Shown here: piece by piece, positions 42,157-51,030 of the stretch
Layout of the letters: each line of letters opens with the position of its first letter
Numbering within the stretch: the first letter of the stretch is position 1
NCBI GenBank assembly: GCA_014584575.1
Contig: JACTMP010000017.1
Coordinates: forward strand, 186,001 to 250,000
DNA: 64,000 nucleotides
Source of the DNA: Chloroflexota bacterium
GTDB lineage: Bacteria; Chloroflexota; Anaerolineae; Promineifilales; Promineifilaceae
Reading direction: 5' to 3'
Notes under the pieces: model-generated
What the model saw: the letters and a program-made list of their open reading frames with translations, nothing else
The model's database searches: none
What the model was told of the DNA's origin: nothing
Program-made: the position numbers and the translations under genes

Positions 42157-45100
42157 ATGTATACATTCAATAGTAGACTCGTTTCGAGAAAAATGATCCA
42201 AGGTATTTTGAGTATTTGCCTGATTCTATTTTTCTCTATAACAACAACGATTGCAACACAAGCTGAAGGGTTATCAACCGTATACTTCGAAGATTTTGAA
42301 ACCAGCAATGCCGGTTACACAACTGCTGGCACCAATGTGGATTGGGCATGGGGAACGCCAACCACATGGCCTAGTAGTTGTGCGTCAGGCAATTTTTGCT
42401 GGGGTACGAATCTTAGCGGAAACTATCAGCATAACTCTAATCAAGAATTGCTGTCACCAGTGATTGATTTATCAAATGTGGCTTTGCCACACCGCCATCG
42501 TCTGAAAGTTAGTTGGCGACAAGCCTTATATATTCAAAGTTCAACCACATCAACCCTTGACACAGCATCTGTTGAGGTCAATTTGAATGGTGGGGGCTGG
42601 CAAACGCTTTGGAGCTATTATGGGGGTACCTCACAACAGAATTGGGGTGCCACTATTCCATTGCCCTGGGACATTACGGAGGCAGTAGGTGGTACAGTAC
42701 AATTACGCTGGCGATTAACCAGTAATGCCTCAACAGCTTATGCAGGCTTTTACGTTGATGATGTTCATATCTATCATGAGGAAGCTCCCCCGACTTTAAT
42801 TGATGTTAGTATTTCGCTTTATAACTCCCCCTTATCGGATAATGACCGAACTCCCTACGAGCGTATCATTGAATACTTTGCGGATGGTGTTTACGAAGCT
42901 TCTAACGGGACTCATAAGATTCGGAAGGTGACAATTTATCCAAACGAAGGTTTCGCAAATCGTGCTGATGTTATATGGATTGAACAATGTCATCCGAACG
43001 CCCATGTTTCTGGTGCAATAATACCAGGATGGCGTGTGGAAATGTGTGATAGATTTTCCGGTTTTGATTTTCTAGAAGACGATTTCGGATGGAAAATGGG
43101 AGGCTATACCCTGGCACATGAATGGGGGCATTATCACTATTCTTTGCGTGATGAGTATCGAGGGGATGGTAGTCGTGATCATCTTATCGGGTCACCACAT
43201 TCTACGGATGATCCAGTCGAGCCATCAATCATGAATACTCAATATCGAGCAATTTGTACCTGGCGACTAGATTTATTCCAGCCATGTTGGCCTTGGCAAC
43301 AAGGACGCTTTGAGTGGCTTAACTTCTCAGTAGATAGTCCGGACAATCGCAACACCGCTCAATATCGTGTCTATGGCGCTACCGGATGGGAAACTCTTGT
43401 ACGTCCGTTAAGCCAGGATCCCCGTGATGGTCAAAGAGCGGCATTACCACAACGTATCTACCACCCCGAATTAGTAAATGCTGCACCTACTGATGGCAAC
43501 CCTATAATAATGTTGCCCAGTGACGCAGCTCGCAACGATCTAGATATTATCTGGGCCACACGAGATACCACATTCCAAATAGTCATTGATAGTTCTGGCA
43601 GCATGAGTGGCACAAGTTTGGCGAATGTTAAAACTGCGGCCAGGCTTTTAGTTGACCTCGCAGAGATAGATCACGCAACCATTGGTGTTATCAAGTTCTC
43701 TAGTACAGCAACTGTGGTTATGCCGCTGACTTTGGTTGACAGTGAGGATGTCAAGAATAACATCAAAGCTGCAATTGATACAATTAGTGCTACAGGACAA
43801 ACAGCCATAGGTACAGCCGCACAACTGGCTTTGGACGGTCTTGTATCTTATGGTGCGGAAGATACCAATCGCATTGTCTATCTTCTTACAGATGGGGAAA
43901 ACAATAGCGGTATCCCACCCCTCTCAGTTATACCTGGATATCAAGCCGCAAGTATTCCTCTGTTCACTTTTGGTTACGGGTCGAGTGTAAATCATGCTGA
44001 ATTACAGCAAATGGCCAGTGAAACTGGTGGATTCTATTACTTTTCCCCAACGACATTAGAAGACCTTCAGCAAGTTTTCCAAGACGCAGCACAATTAGGT
44101 TCCAGCACGGTGGGAATTATCGCTGGCACTGCTACTGTTACCTCATCAGTGCCATCTACATTGCCCATATACGTTGACTCGACGCTCAATCGTATGAATG
44201 TGAGCGTCTCATACCCTGGGACAGTCTCGGCTGTTAATCTGGTTTTGCGCGATCCTACAGGAAACCCGACCGATCCCGCTAGTTGCAGTCTTTCTGGCAA
44301 CGAGGTGTTATGTTTGTTTACGGTGGAGTCTCCCGATTCAGGTGGCTGGTCCTTAGAAGCCATCGCCTCTAGCTCGAATGTTAATGTGAACTATCGGGCA
44401 AGTGGTTCAGCGGTAGACCAGATGACTTACTATACATCTCTGACCTCCCTAACGGGAGCAGTTGTGGAATATCCCGATCCCATTGTATTGATGGCTGTGT
44501 TGGGCAAAGAATGGCCCATTTCTCAAGCCCTTGTAACTGGGACAATTCAAAAACCTGACGGTAGTATTGCCACAATCCAATTGACTGATGATGGTTCTGG
44601 GCCTGATGCAGTTGCTAACGATGGTAATTACTCCGCTATTCTGGATTACTCTCAAAATGGGGTGCATAACATCACAGTTCAATTCAATAACAGCGCAGGC
44701 ACAGCGCAGATGACCCCCATGGGATTAGCGCCGTCCATTGGTCCTGACGGAGAAGCTATTCCTATGCCTGATCCAATTCCTGTTAATGAGAATTTCGAGC
44801 GTTTTGTCCGCCTACAAGTTACCGTCACCGGTTTACAAGCAGATGATCACGGAAATACACCGGCGCAAGCAACACTTGTTGTCCCAGACAATAGCAATGT
44901 TCCAGGGCGAATTGATTACTCTGGGGATGTAGACGTATTTCGTTTTGAGGCGCTACATAGCGGGGAATTGGTTATCAGGGTTGCTAATCTAGCGTTAGGC
45001 ATGGATCCACGGTTAATACTCTTTGCAGCCGACGGAAGTAACCTGCTGGCTGACATTGATTTGACAACCAATGCCGCTGCACGAGGCTATTTATATCTGC

Positions 45101-45252
45101 CCGTTGACGTAGCCCAAGGCGATATTATCTTTGCCGAAGTGTCAAACTTAAGTGGTGAGGGGCAAGGATTCTATGAAATTAGTGTGGGTAGCAGGATAGT
45201 TAGCGATGAGGATCCCCCACTTCAAGTATTCTTACCTCTCATAGCGCGGTAA
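42157..45252 (+). CDS. Secreted CLCA-like metalloprotease/VWA protein in an integron cassette
   Basis: A 1031-residue secreted protein. It has a signal peptide (about 1-36), an N-terminal jelly-roll-like domain with YFEDFE and FYVDDVHIYHE (about 40-210), a metalloprotease-like domain with HEWGHYHYSLRDEY near residues 325-340 (HExxH with a further acidic residue), a VWA domain with MIDAS DSSGSMSG and TDGEN (about 470-660), a beta-rich CLCA-like region (about 670-900), and a pre-peptidase-like domain (about 905-1015, GDVDVFRFEA). It ends in VFLPLIAR, a terminal motif shared by many Chloroflexota surface proteins. The HEWGH..DEY plus VWA order recalls animal CLCA proteins. DNA is AT-richer, free of ACGGCCGT. 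Confidence 0.82.
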   Translation: MYTFNSRLVSRKMIQGILSICLILFFSITTTIATQAEGLSTVYFEDFETSNAGYTTAGTNVDWAWGTPTTWPSSCASGNFCWGTNLSGNYQHNSNQELLSPVIDLSNVALPHRHRLKVSWRQALYIQSSTTSTLDTASVEVNLNGGGWQTLWSYYGGTSQQNWGATIPLPWDITEAVGGTVQLRWRLTSNASTAYAGFYVDDVHIYHEEAPPTLIDVSISLYNSPLSDNDRTPYERIIEYFADGVYEASNGTHKIRKVTIYPNEGFANRADVIWIEQCHPNAHVSGAIIPGWRVEMCDRFSGFDFLEDDFGWKMGGYTLAHEWGHYHYSLRDEYRGDGSRDHLIGSPHSTDDPVEPSIMNTQYRAICTWRLDLFQPCWPWQQGRFEWLNFSVDSPDNRNTAQYRVYGATGWETLVRPLSQDPRDGQRAALPQRIYHPELVNAAPTDGNPIIMLPSDAARNDLDIIWATRDTTFQIVIDSSGSMSGTSLANVKTAARLLVDLAEIDHATIGVIKFSSTATVVMPLTLVDSEDVKNNIKAAIDTISATGQTAIGTAAQLALDGLVSYGAEDTNRIVYLLTDGENNSGIPPLSVIPGYQAASIPLFTFGYGSSVNHAELQQMASETGGFYYFSPTTLEDLQQVFQDAAQLGSSTVGIIAGTATVTSSVPSTLPIYVDSTLNRMNVSVSYPGTVSAVNLVLRDPTGNPTDPASCSLSGNEVLCLFTVESPDSGGWSLEAIASSSNVNVNYRASGSAVDQMTYYTSLTSLTGAVVEYPDPIVLMAVLGKEWPISQALVTGTIQKPDGSIATIQLTDDGSGPDAVANDGNYSAILDYSQNGVHNITVQFNNSAGTAQMTPMGLAPSIGPDGEAIPMPDPIPVNENFERFVRLQVTVTGLQADDHGNTPAQATLVVPDNSNVPGRIDYSGDVDVFRFEALHSGELVIRVANLALGMDPRLILFAADGSNLLADIDLTTNAAARGYLYLPVDVAQGDIIFAEVSNLSGEGQGFYEISVGSRIVSDEDPPLQVFLPLIAR

Positions 45253-45669
45253 GAGATACATCTTGTTATCAAATTGGCTGTTTGCTTCAGAAAGGTATCA
45301 GAGGTCCACCTTTCTTGAAGCAAACAGCTATTATGTAAACAGCAAACTCTGGCAACTCCAAGTTTCGATAGGAAATCCTATTCTCTGACAAAATATCTGC
45401 CAATAAGTTAACCCCGTTGTTAATTCAGGCAGTTCGATTCGGTGCAAAGCATCAACAATTTTCGCAAGACGTTGGTCAGGCGTCCCGCCTAACATTCCTT
45501 TCAGCCGACGCTGGCGCGAGTCCTCGGACGGTTGGCTACTTGGTAACTAGCAAAGGTGTTGGCTAACCGCGCCAGCGCAACTGAAGGTGGCGTTAGGGGC
45601 GGCTCAACCCCACGTCAGAAAGATGCTCAAATCATTGCAATTACGTATCACAATTGATACACTTCTCGC
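45253..45669. other. Gap between the CLCA-like gene and higB, holding attC
   Basis: An inverted repeat near 45,260-45,330 (TTTGCTTCAGAAAGG with CTTTCTTGAAGCAAA) may terminate the first cassette. The attC site at 45,488-45,599 follows. The 70 bases after attC include the higB leader. Confidence 0.6.
45488..45599 (+). other. attC: attC site 1 (integron recombination site)
   Basis: Left end GCCTAAC (45488) and right end GTTAGGG (45593) flank an imperfect inverted repeat: CAGCCGACGCTGGCGCG pairs with CGCGCCAGCGCAACTG, with unpaired bases as expected for the extrahelical positions. The inner part is a variable palindrome with GGTTGGCTA/TTGGCTAACC. Length about 112 bases. It is close in sequence to attC 2. 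Confidence 0.85.
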
Positions 45670-46014
45670 ATGAATGATGAGTTGCGTCTGCAAGTTTTCT
45701 TCTACCGCACATCGAGCGGCGCAGAACCGGTACGAGAATGGCTGAAAGCATTGCCAACCGAGGAAAGAAAAATCATCGGCGATGACTTAAAAACGGCTCA
45801 GTTCGGTTGGCCGTTAGGGATGCCGTTGATTCGTAAGTTAGAGGCTGATTTATGGGAAGTTCGTTCTCGTTTACCCAATCGCATCGCCAGAGTTATCTTC
45901 ACAGTTGAGGGCAACAGAATGGTGCTTTTGCATGGGTTCATCAAGAAATCGCAGAAAACGCCGGTCGAAGATTTGCAGCTTGCCAGACAACGTTTGAAAG
46001 CATTGCGAGGATAA
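45670..46014 (+). CDS. HigB-like (phage Gp49/RelE-family) toxin in an integron cassette
   Basis: A 114-residue protein of the RelE/HigB superfamily: FFYRTSSGAEPVREWLKALP at the start, GWPLGMPLIRKLEADLWEVRSRLPNRIARVIFTVEGNRMVLLHGFIKKSQKTP in the core, with the arginine and lysine residues expected for mRNA cleavage. The antitoxin follows four bases later. It is enclosed by two attC sites, a common setting for cassettes that keep themselves in the array by addiction. Confidence 0.9.
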   Translation: MNDELRLQVFFYRTSSGAEPVREWLKALPTEERKIIGDDLKTAQFGWPLGMPLIRKLEADLWEVRSRLPNRIARVIFTVEGNRMVLLHGFIKKSQKTPVEDLQLARQRLKALRG

Positions 46015-46018
46015 GCAA

Positions 46019-46300
46019 ATGAATGAACAACATTTAGGCAGTACGCTGGATGACTTTTTGGCAGAGGAAGGATTGTTGGCCGAAGCGGAAGCAGTTGCCT
46101 GGAAACGAGTCGTAGCATACCAGATTTCCCAACTGATGCGTGAGCAGAATATGACCAAAGCAGAAATGGCGCGGCGAATGGAAACCAGTCGTGCCGCAGT
46201 AGACAGATTACTTGACCCGCAGAATGAATCGGCCACGCTGATCACGTTGGAAAAGGCGGCATTGGTATTGGGCAAGCGGTTACAGGTAGCTCTTGTTTAG
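46019..46300 (+). CDS. HigA-like XRE antitoxin in an integron cassette
   Basis: A 93-residue antitoxin with a helix-turn-helix (MTKAEMARRMETSRAAVDRLLDPQNESATLITLEKAALVLG) in its C-terminal half. It neutralises the HigB-like toxin and represses the pair. It is unlike the HigA-like protein at 2210 in sequence and domain order. The cassette ends with attC 2 about 160 bases later. Confidence 0.9.
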   Translation: MNEQHLGSTLDDFLAEEGLLAEAEAVAWKRVVAYQISQLMREQNMTKAEMARRMETSRAAVDRLLDPQNESATLITLEKAALVLGKRLQVALV

Positions 46301-46774
46301 ACAGGGTAAGAACAGCCGTTTTGGTGAGCATAAAAAGGTGGAAGGGAAACGGCCGACTTTCGTTAAAAATCCTGGGCAAGCGCCAGTGCCAAAACCAGCT
46401 AAGTCATGGTATTGGCTTCGGCAAAGGCGTTGGAAGTTGTTGTTCAGAAAGAGAAGAAGTCCTAACAACCCATGCAGCCGACGCTGGCGCGATGCCTTGG
46501 ACGGCTACCTATTTGGTGATTAGCCAAGGCGTTGGCCAACCGCGCCAGCGCACCTGATGGCGGCGTTAGTCACCCAGATAAACCAGCCAGTTGAAAGTGA
46601 CTTCCCTGCCAAACGGCCGTACCCTCCAAATCCCATAGCCCCGCACCCGTCATTCTCTCATGGCGACATTGTACCGCCATTCACCCGCCAGACCATGCGC
46701 CTGCCCTACGCAATGGTGAAGACTACCAGGCAGGCATCAGGCAACGGCAAATTCGGTGTACGGCCGTTTCGATT
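46301..46774. other. Cassette end and host junction
   Basis: Bases 46,301-46,455 show no gene. attC 2 follows, and from 46,600 the octamer ACGGCCGT returns, marking host DNA. The part 46,572-46,774 has no convincing gene. Confidence 0.5.
46460..46571 (+). other. attC: attC site 2 (integron recombination site)
   Basis: CCTAAC (46461) and GTTAGTC (46565) flank an imperfect inverted repeat with GCAGCCGACGCTGGCGCG on the left and CGCGCCAGCGC on the right; the arms match attC 1 closely. The length is about the same as attC 1, so they belong to one integron family. Confidence 0.87.
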
Positions 46775-47206
46775 CTACTTGACCTCAAAACTATGCGTCA
46801 GGTTGGCCACGCAGCGGATGGTGGCGGCGACGGAACAGTATTTTTCCTCAGACAGGGCGATGGCCCGCTCCACTTTTTGCGGGTCTAAATCTTCCCCTTC
46901 CACAATGTAATGCAAATGAATATCGGTGAACATGTATGGCGGCTCGGAAAGCTGCTTACCCTCCACCTGCACATACAGGTTCGTCAGCTTTTGCCGTTGC
47001 CGGCCCAAAATCATCACCACATCATGTGACGAACAGGAAGCCAGGCTGATGAGCAGCAGGTCAGACGGTTTCACCGCCTTCCACTCCTGCCACTCCGCAT
47101 TTTCTTCATCATTCCAGGAACCGGCCATCACCACATGACCGAAGGAGTCACGGCCGTAAAACAACTTGCTATCAGGTCCCGCCCATTTCAAGGCAATATT
47201 ACTCAT
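46775..47206 (-). CDS. OsmC/Ohr-family protein
   Basis: A 143-residue OsmC-fold protein that reduces organic hydroperoxides with paired cysteines. Cys58 lies in [10 protein letters not shown] and the second Cys near residue 123 in [12 protein letters not shown]. The sequence is closer to the YhfA-like branch than to Ohr. It is a single gene transcribed towards the integron. A clear ribosome binding site (GGA) is at the start. The substrate is not known. Confidence 0.92.
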   Translation of the reverse strand: MSNIALKWAGPDSKLFYGRDSFGHVVMAGSWNDEENAEWQEWKAVKPSDLLLISLASCSSHDVVMILGRQRQKLTNLYVQVEGKQLSEPPYMFTDIHLHYIVEGEDLDPQKVERAIALSEEKYCSVAATIRCVANLTHSFEVK

Positions 47207-47244
47207 AAAATCCTTTCAATGGATGCGGATACGGCCGTACGTCC

Positions 47245-47592
47245 CTATCCGCATCCGTTTTCACCGACGGGCAACGAGGCGCCAGTAGCCGGATCAATAC
47301 ATTGGCAAAACGTTACGTTTTGGTTCTGCCCCCCATCGTTTTCCCACAGCAAATAGGTAACGCTGGTTTTGGCGCAGGATGGTTGGCCGGGCAACGGCCG
47401 TGTCCACTCCACCCCAATGCCATCCGCATCCTCCTCCTGCACCAGAAAAAAGCGCAGGTGGCTGCGCGGATTGCTGCCCACCTCAATCTGCCCATTCATG
47501 GCTAATGCAAAAGCAAACGTGGGAAAACACATCACCATCAGCCAGATGATGACAATCAGCACATAAGCAAACCGGCGCAGCCAACGCTTCAT
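47245..47592 (-). CDS. Small exported or membrane-anchored protein, function unknown
   Basis: A 115-residue protein with an N-terminal hydrophobic segment (FAYVLIVIIWLMVMCFPTFAFALAM), then a soluble domain with LRFFLVQEEDADGIGVEWTRP and Cys residues in PSCAKTSVTY, FCQCIDP and ENGCG that may form disulfides outside the cell. ATG 47592 is preferred over the upstream frame from the repeat. I do not recognise it. Confidence 0.65.
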   Translation of the reverse strand: MKRWLRRFAYVLIVIIWLMVMCFPTFAFALAMNGQIEVGSNPRSHLRFFLVQEEDADGIGVEWTRPLPGQPSCAKTSVTYLLWENDGGQNQNVTFCQCIDPATGASLPVGENGCG

Positions 47593-47596
47593 ACTT

Positions 47597-47669
47597 CGGT
47601 AATCGGTAATCGGTGGACGGTAATCGGTAATCAGGACACAACCCACCGATTACGGATTACCGATTACCG
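47597..47669. repeat. Tandem CGGTAATCGGTAATC hairpin
   Basis: CGGTAATCGGTAATCGGT faces CCGATTACGGATTACCGATTACC. It overlaps the glucan phosphorylase stop. The same unit is used at 62,093-62,160. Confidence 0.85.
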
Positions 47670-49793
47670 CTCTTGCAAAGCCTTCACATACATCTCAGTG
47701 GTGTACTCTTTTACCATGCGGCGGGTGCTGAAAAGCGGGGCGTTGGAGCGAATGGTTTCGCGCATAATCTCCACCCAGCCCCGCGGAATGCCATCCCGGT
47801 CCCGGCTGTAATAGAGCGGCACAATCTCATCTTCCAACAACTGGTACAACGCATTAGCGTCAAACTCATCCTGCTCGTGTTCGTTATTAAACTCGCGCTC
47901 GTCGCCAATCGCCCAGCCGTTGGCCCCGTTGTACCCTTCTACCCACCACCCATCCAAAATACTCAGGTTGGGCACACCATTCAGCGCCGTTTTCATACCG
48001 CTGGTGCCGCTGGCTTCACGGGGGCGGCGTGGATTGTTCAGCCACACATCCACCCCCTGTGTCAGGTAACGGGCCATGTGCATATCGTAATCCTCAATAA
48101 AGGCCACGCGGCCACCCAGTTGGTTATGTTTCGCCAGGTTATACACCTGTTGGATGAGCGCCTTGCCCGGCTCATCAGCCGGATGGGCCTTGCCGGCAAA
48201 GATAAGCTGCACCGGGCGATGTGTGTTCAACAACAGCCGTTGCAGCCGTTCCAGATCGCGGAAAATGAGCGCCGCCCGTTTATAGGTAGCAAAGCGGCGG
48301 GCAAAACCGATGGTTAGCGCCTCAGGGTCTAGCAGCGTACCGCCGGTCAAGACTTGTGTCGGGTCGTTGGCGCCGCTGACCCAACGCCGCCGCACTTGAT
48401 GGCGGAAATAGTTGAGCATTTTCAGTTTGAGATGCTGGTGAAGCTGCCATAATTCTTCGTCAGGCACATCGGCCAGCCGTTTCCAGATAGCCGGGTCATC
48501 GTGGTGCGTGCGCCAGTTGGCATCCAGGTATTTATCCAGCAGGCGGCTCAGTTCGCTGGAAATCCAGGTGGGCAAATGTACGCCATTGGTGATGGAGCTA
48601 ATGGGCACATCCTCCACAGCTTTGTCCGGCCACACTTCCTGCCACATTTCGCGGGAGACACGGCCGTGCAGCGCACTCACACCATTACTTTGCCCCGACT
48701 GCCGCAAGGCAAACACCGTCATGTTAAAGGCCATGCCCCAGGGTTCCTGGTGGCCGCCCATACTCAAAAACTGCTCCCGGCTAATGCCCATCTTGTCCCA
48801 AAAACCCTGGAAGTATTGTTCCACCATGTGCAGGCCAAAGGCGTCGTGCCCGGCGGGGACAGGCGTGTGCGTGGTGAACACGGTTTGCGCTCGCACCTTC
48901 TGGCTGGCTGTTTCAAAACTATCGCCTTGTTCCACATACTCCCGGATAAGTTCCAGAATGAGGAAAGCCGAATGTCCCTCGTTCATGTGCCACACCTGCG
49001 GCTGCACACCTAACTGGCGCAGCAGGCGCACGCCGCCAATACCCAACAACATCTCCTGGCGGATGCGGGTTTCACTATCACCCGCATAAAGCCGGGCAGA
49101 TAATTCCCGATCCCAGGGATCGTTCTCGTCCACATCCGTATCCAGCATGTAGAGCGGGTTGCGCCCCACATTGATGTGCCAGACGCGGGCAAATACCCGG
49201 CGACCAGCCAGATTGACGCTTATTTTCAACATCTGCCCTTGCTCATCTGTCACCACTCGCAGCGGCGCGGAACTCATGTCTAGCTGGTGATAAATGGCTT
49301 CCTGCCAGCCATGGGAGGGAATGCGCTGGCGGAAGTAACCCTGTGGGTACATAAAACCGACGCTGACAAAGGGCAGTCCCAGATCACTGGCCTCTTTGGT
49401 GTGGTCGCCGGAAAGAATACCCAGGCCACCCGAATAAATGGGCAGGGAACTATGCAGCCCAAATTCAAAGGAAAAATAAGCGATTGTTTTGTCTTTTAGC
49501 TCCGGGTAAGTGGTATGAAACCAGGAAGTGCCATTTTGCATTTCCTTGTCATACAGGATCATCACCTTTTCATAGGCGCGGATGAAGGCGCTATCTTGCG
49601 CGACTTCTTGCAGACGCGCCGGGCTGATTTCTTGCAACATTTGCACGGGATTGTGCAGGGTGCGCCGCCAGAGGGGATAGTCCAGACGGCGGAAAAGCTC
49701 GCGGGCGTCGGTATTCCAACTCCACCAGAGATTGTAAGCCAATTCATCCAGGCGTTGAATCCTGGCGGGAAGTTTGTCACGTAATGGGGTCAT
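47664..49793 (-). CDS. glgP: Alpha-glucan (glycogen) phosphorylase
   Basis: A 709-residue GT35-family enzyme that releases glucose 1-phosphate from glycogen or maltodextrin. It has FEFGLHSSLPIYSGGLGILSGD, the nucleotide-site WHMNEGHSAFL, HTPVPAGHDAF, and the PLP lysine in SGTSGMKTALNG near residue 605 with NGVPNLSILDGWW. It is shorter than E. coli GlgP and fits the archaeal/thermophile-type branch. ATG 49793 has GGAAAGGG eight bases upstream. It is single and has no adjacent glg genes. The last residues come from the repeat. Confidence 0.95.
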   Translation of the reverse strand: MTPLRDKLPARIQRLDELAYNLWWSWNTDARELFRRLDYPLWRRTLHNPVQMLQEISPARLQEVAQDSAFIRAYEKVMILYDKEMQNGTSWFHTTYPELKDKTIAYFSFEFGLHSSLPIYSGGLGILSGDHTKEASDLGLPFVSVGFMYPQGYFRQRIPSHGWQEAIYHQLDMSSAPLRVVTDEQGQMLKISVNLAGRRVFARVWHINVGRNPLYMLDTDVDENDPWDRELSARLYAGDSETRIRQEMLLGIGGVRLLRQLGVQPQVWHMNEGHSAFLILELIREYVEQGDSFETASQKVRAQTVFTTHTPVPAGHDAFGLHMVEQYFQGFWDKMGISREQFLSMGGHQEPWGMAFNMTVFALRQSGQSNGVSALHGRVSREMWQEVWPDKAVEDVPISSITNGVHLPTWISSELSRLLDKYLDANWRTHHDDPAIWKRLADVPDEELWQLHQHLKLKMLNYFRHQVRRRWVSGANDPTQVLTGGTLLDPEALTIGFARRFATYKRAALIFRDLERLQRLLLNTHRPVQLIFAGKAHPADEPGKALIQQVYNLAKHNQLGGRVAFIEDYDMHMARYLTQGVDVWLNNPRRPREASGTSGMKTALNGVPNLSILDGWWVEGYNGANGWAIGDEREFNNEHEQDEFDANALYQLLEDEIVPLYYSRDRDGIPRGWVEIMRETIRSNAPLFSTRRMVKEYTTEMYVKALQER

Positions 49794-49942
49794 AGTTGTA
49801 TCCCTTTCCTTAATTAGTCGGATTGTGTGTATAGTTTTCAAAGGTGAAACGGCCAAAAACCGGCCACATTGCCTATAACACCACATCCATATGGTTGATG
49901 CGTCAACCAATTGATGGCGGTATTATATGCAAGTGGGGGGGA

Positions 49943-50872
49943 TCAATCAACCGGGGAGGCAGTAAATGGGGTGATGGCGGGCAACGGCCGTTGCACCCGC
50001 TCTATGGCTACTGCTACCATCTGATTCACACACCAGTTAAACTGTTCGGCCGTCATCAGTTGGCGGTCAATGTCCGGGGCGGGGTTGCTGGCGGCAATCA
50101 CATACACATCGTTTCCCTTCACCACAAACTCCACCATATTCATATCGTACCGGTACAACCGGGTGATGCGCCGGGCATCTTCGGCTAACTGTTGGCCCCA
50201 TCCCTCATCTTTAGACAGAACGCCGGGCAAATAGGCGCCACCAGCCTGGGAATAACGCAAGATCATCACCGCTTCCTGGCCCACCACAAAGGCGTGCAAA
50301 TGGTCATTAGAATCAATGATCTGCTGCAATATGGTGGTGCGGGAACCGCTTTCATCATACCGTTGGATGAGTTCATCCACGCTGCCGACACGGGCAGCAA
50401 ACTGGCGTCCGCCGCTGTGAATATCTTTGAAGATGGCCGGTACACCCACGTATTCCACAATTGCCTCCCAGTCCATGGGGTATTTGAGATTGCGGAAGGT
50501 ATCGGGTGAGGTTTCACACTCCACATGTTTGTTGGGCAGCACCACCGTGCGTGGACTTTTGAGGCCAAGCTGGCTGATCACGGCCGTGCCCAAAAATTTG
50601 CTATCTGTCCCCCATAAAAAGGGATTATTGATGATGGTCACACCTTGCATGGCGGCATGTTTCACATAGGCGCGGTAATAAGGAATCTGGTGTGACATAC
50701 GGTCTATTATGACTCCATATTCCACGGCTTCTGCCATGGTCGTGCCGCCCAGTTTCACCAATTCGGCCGTAATGCCGGTATCGCTACTGTTCACGGCCGT
50801 CATAAACGCTTCCGGCCAATCATACTCTGCACCAACAATTAAACCTATTTTCATGCGCTCGTTTTGGCTCAT
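49943..50872 (-). CDS. ATP-grasp fold protein (RimK-like)
   Basis: A 309-residue protein that looks like an ATP-grasp ligase of the RimK/glutathione-synthetase type: N-terminal Rossmann-like part with VIIDRMSHQIPYYRAYVKHA, then a middle (PAIFKDIHSGGRQFAARV, ILQQIIDSNDHLHAFVVGQEAVMILRYSQ) and a C-terminal YRYDMNMVEFVVKGNDVYVIAASNPAPD. These resemble the ATP and Mg sites, although NPAPD is a variation of the usual N-x-N end. The substrate cannot be predicted. It is divergent from the PucC-like gene. Confidence 0.82.
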   Translation of the reverse strand: MSQNERMKIGLIVGAEYDWPEAFMTAVNSSDTGITAELVKLGGTTMAEAVEYGVIIDRMSHQIPYYRAYVKHAAMQGVTIINNPFLWGTDSKFLGTAVISQLGLKSPRTVVLPNKHVECETSPDTFRNLKYPMDWEAIVEYVGVPAIFKDIHSGGRQFAARVGSVDELIQRYDESGSRTTILQQIIDSNDHLHAFVVGQEAVMILRYSQAGGAYLPGVLSKDEGWGQQLAEDARRITRLYRYDMNMVEFVVKGNDVYVIAASNPAPDIDRQLMTAEQFNWCVNQMVAVAIERVQRPLPAITPFTASPVD

Positions 50873-51030
50873 GTGTGCTTCAATCCTCCATTTTCAAAGT
50901 TCAGTGGGTGAGGTGGATGATACCTCATTCGCTGGCGGCAGACTAGATGAATCGGTAACCGGTAATCCGGTCACGACTCATGGATTGGATTACGGTAGTC
51001 GCTTCGGTGGCAATTTGCTATAGTCTGGGC

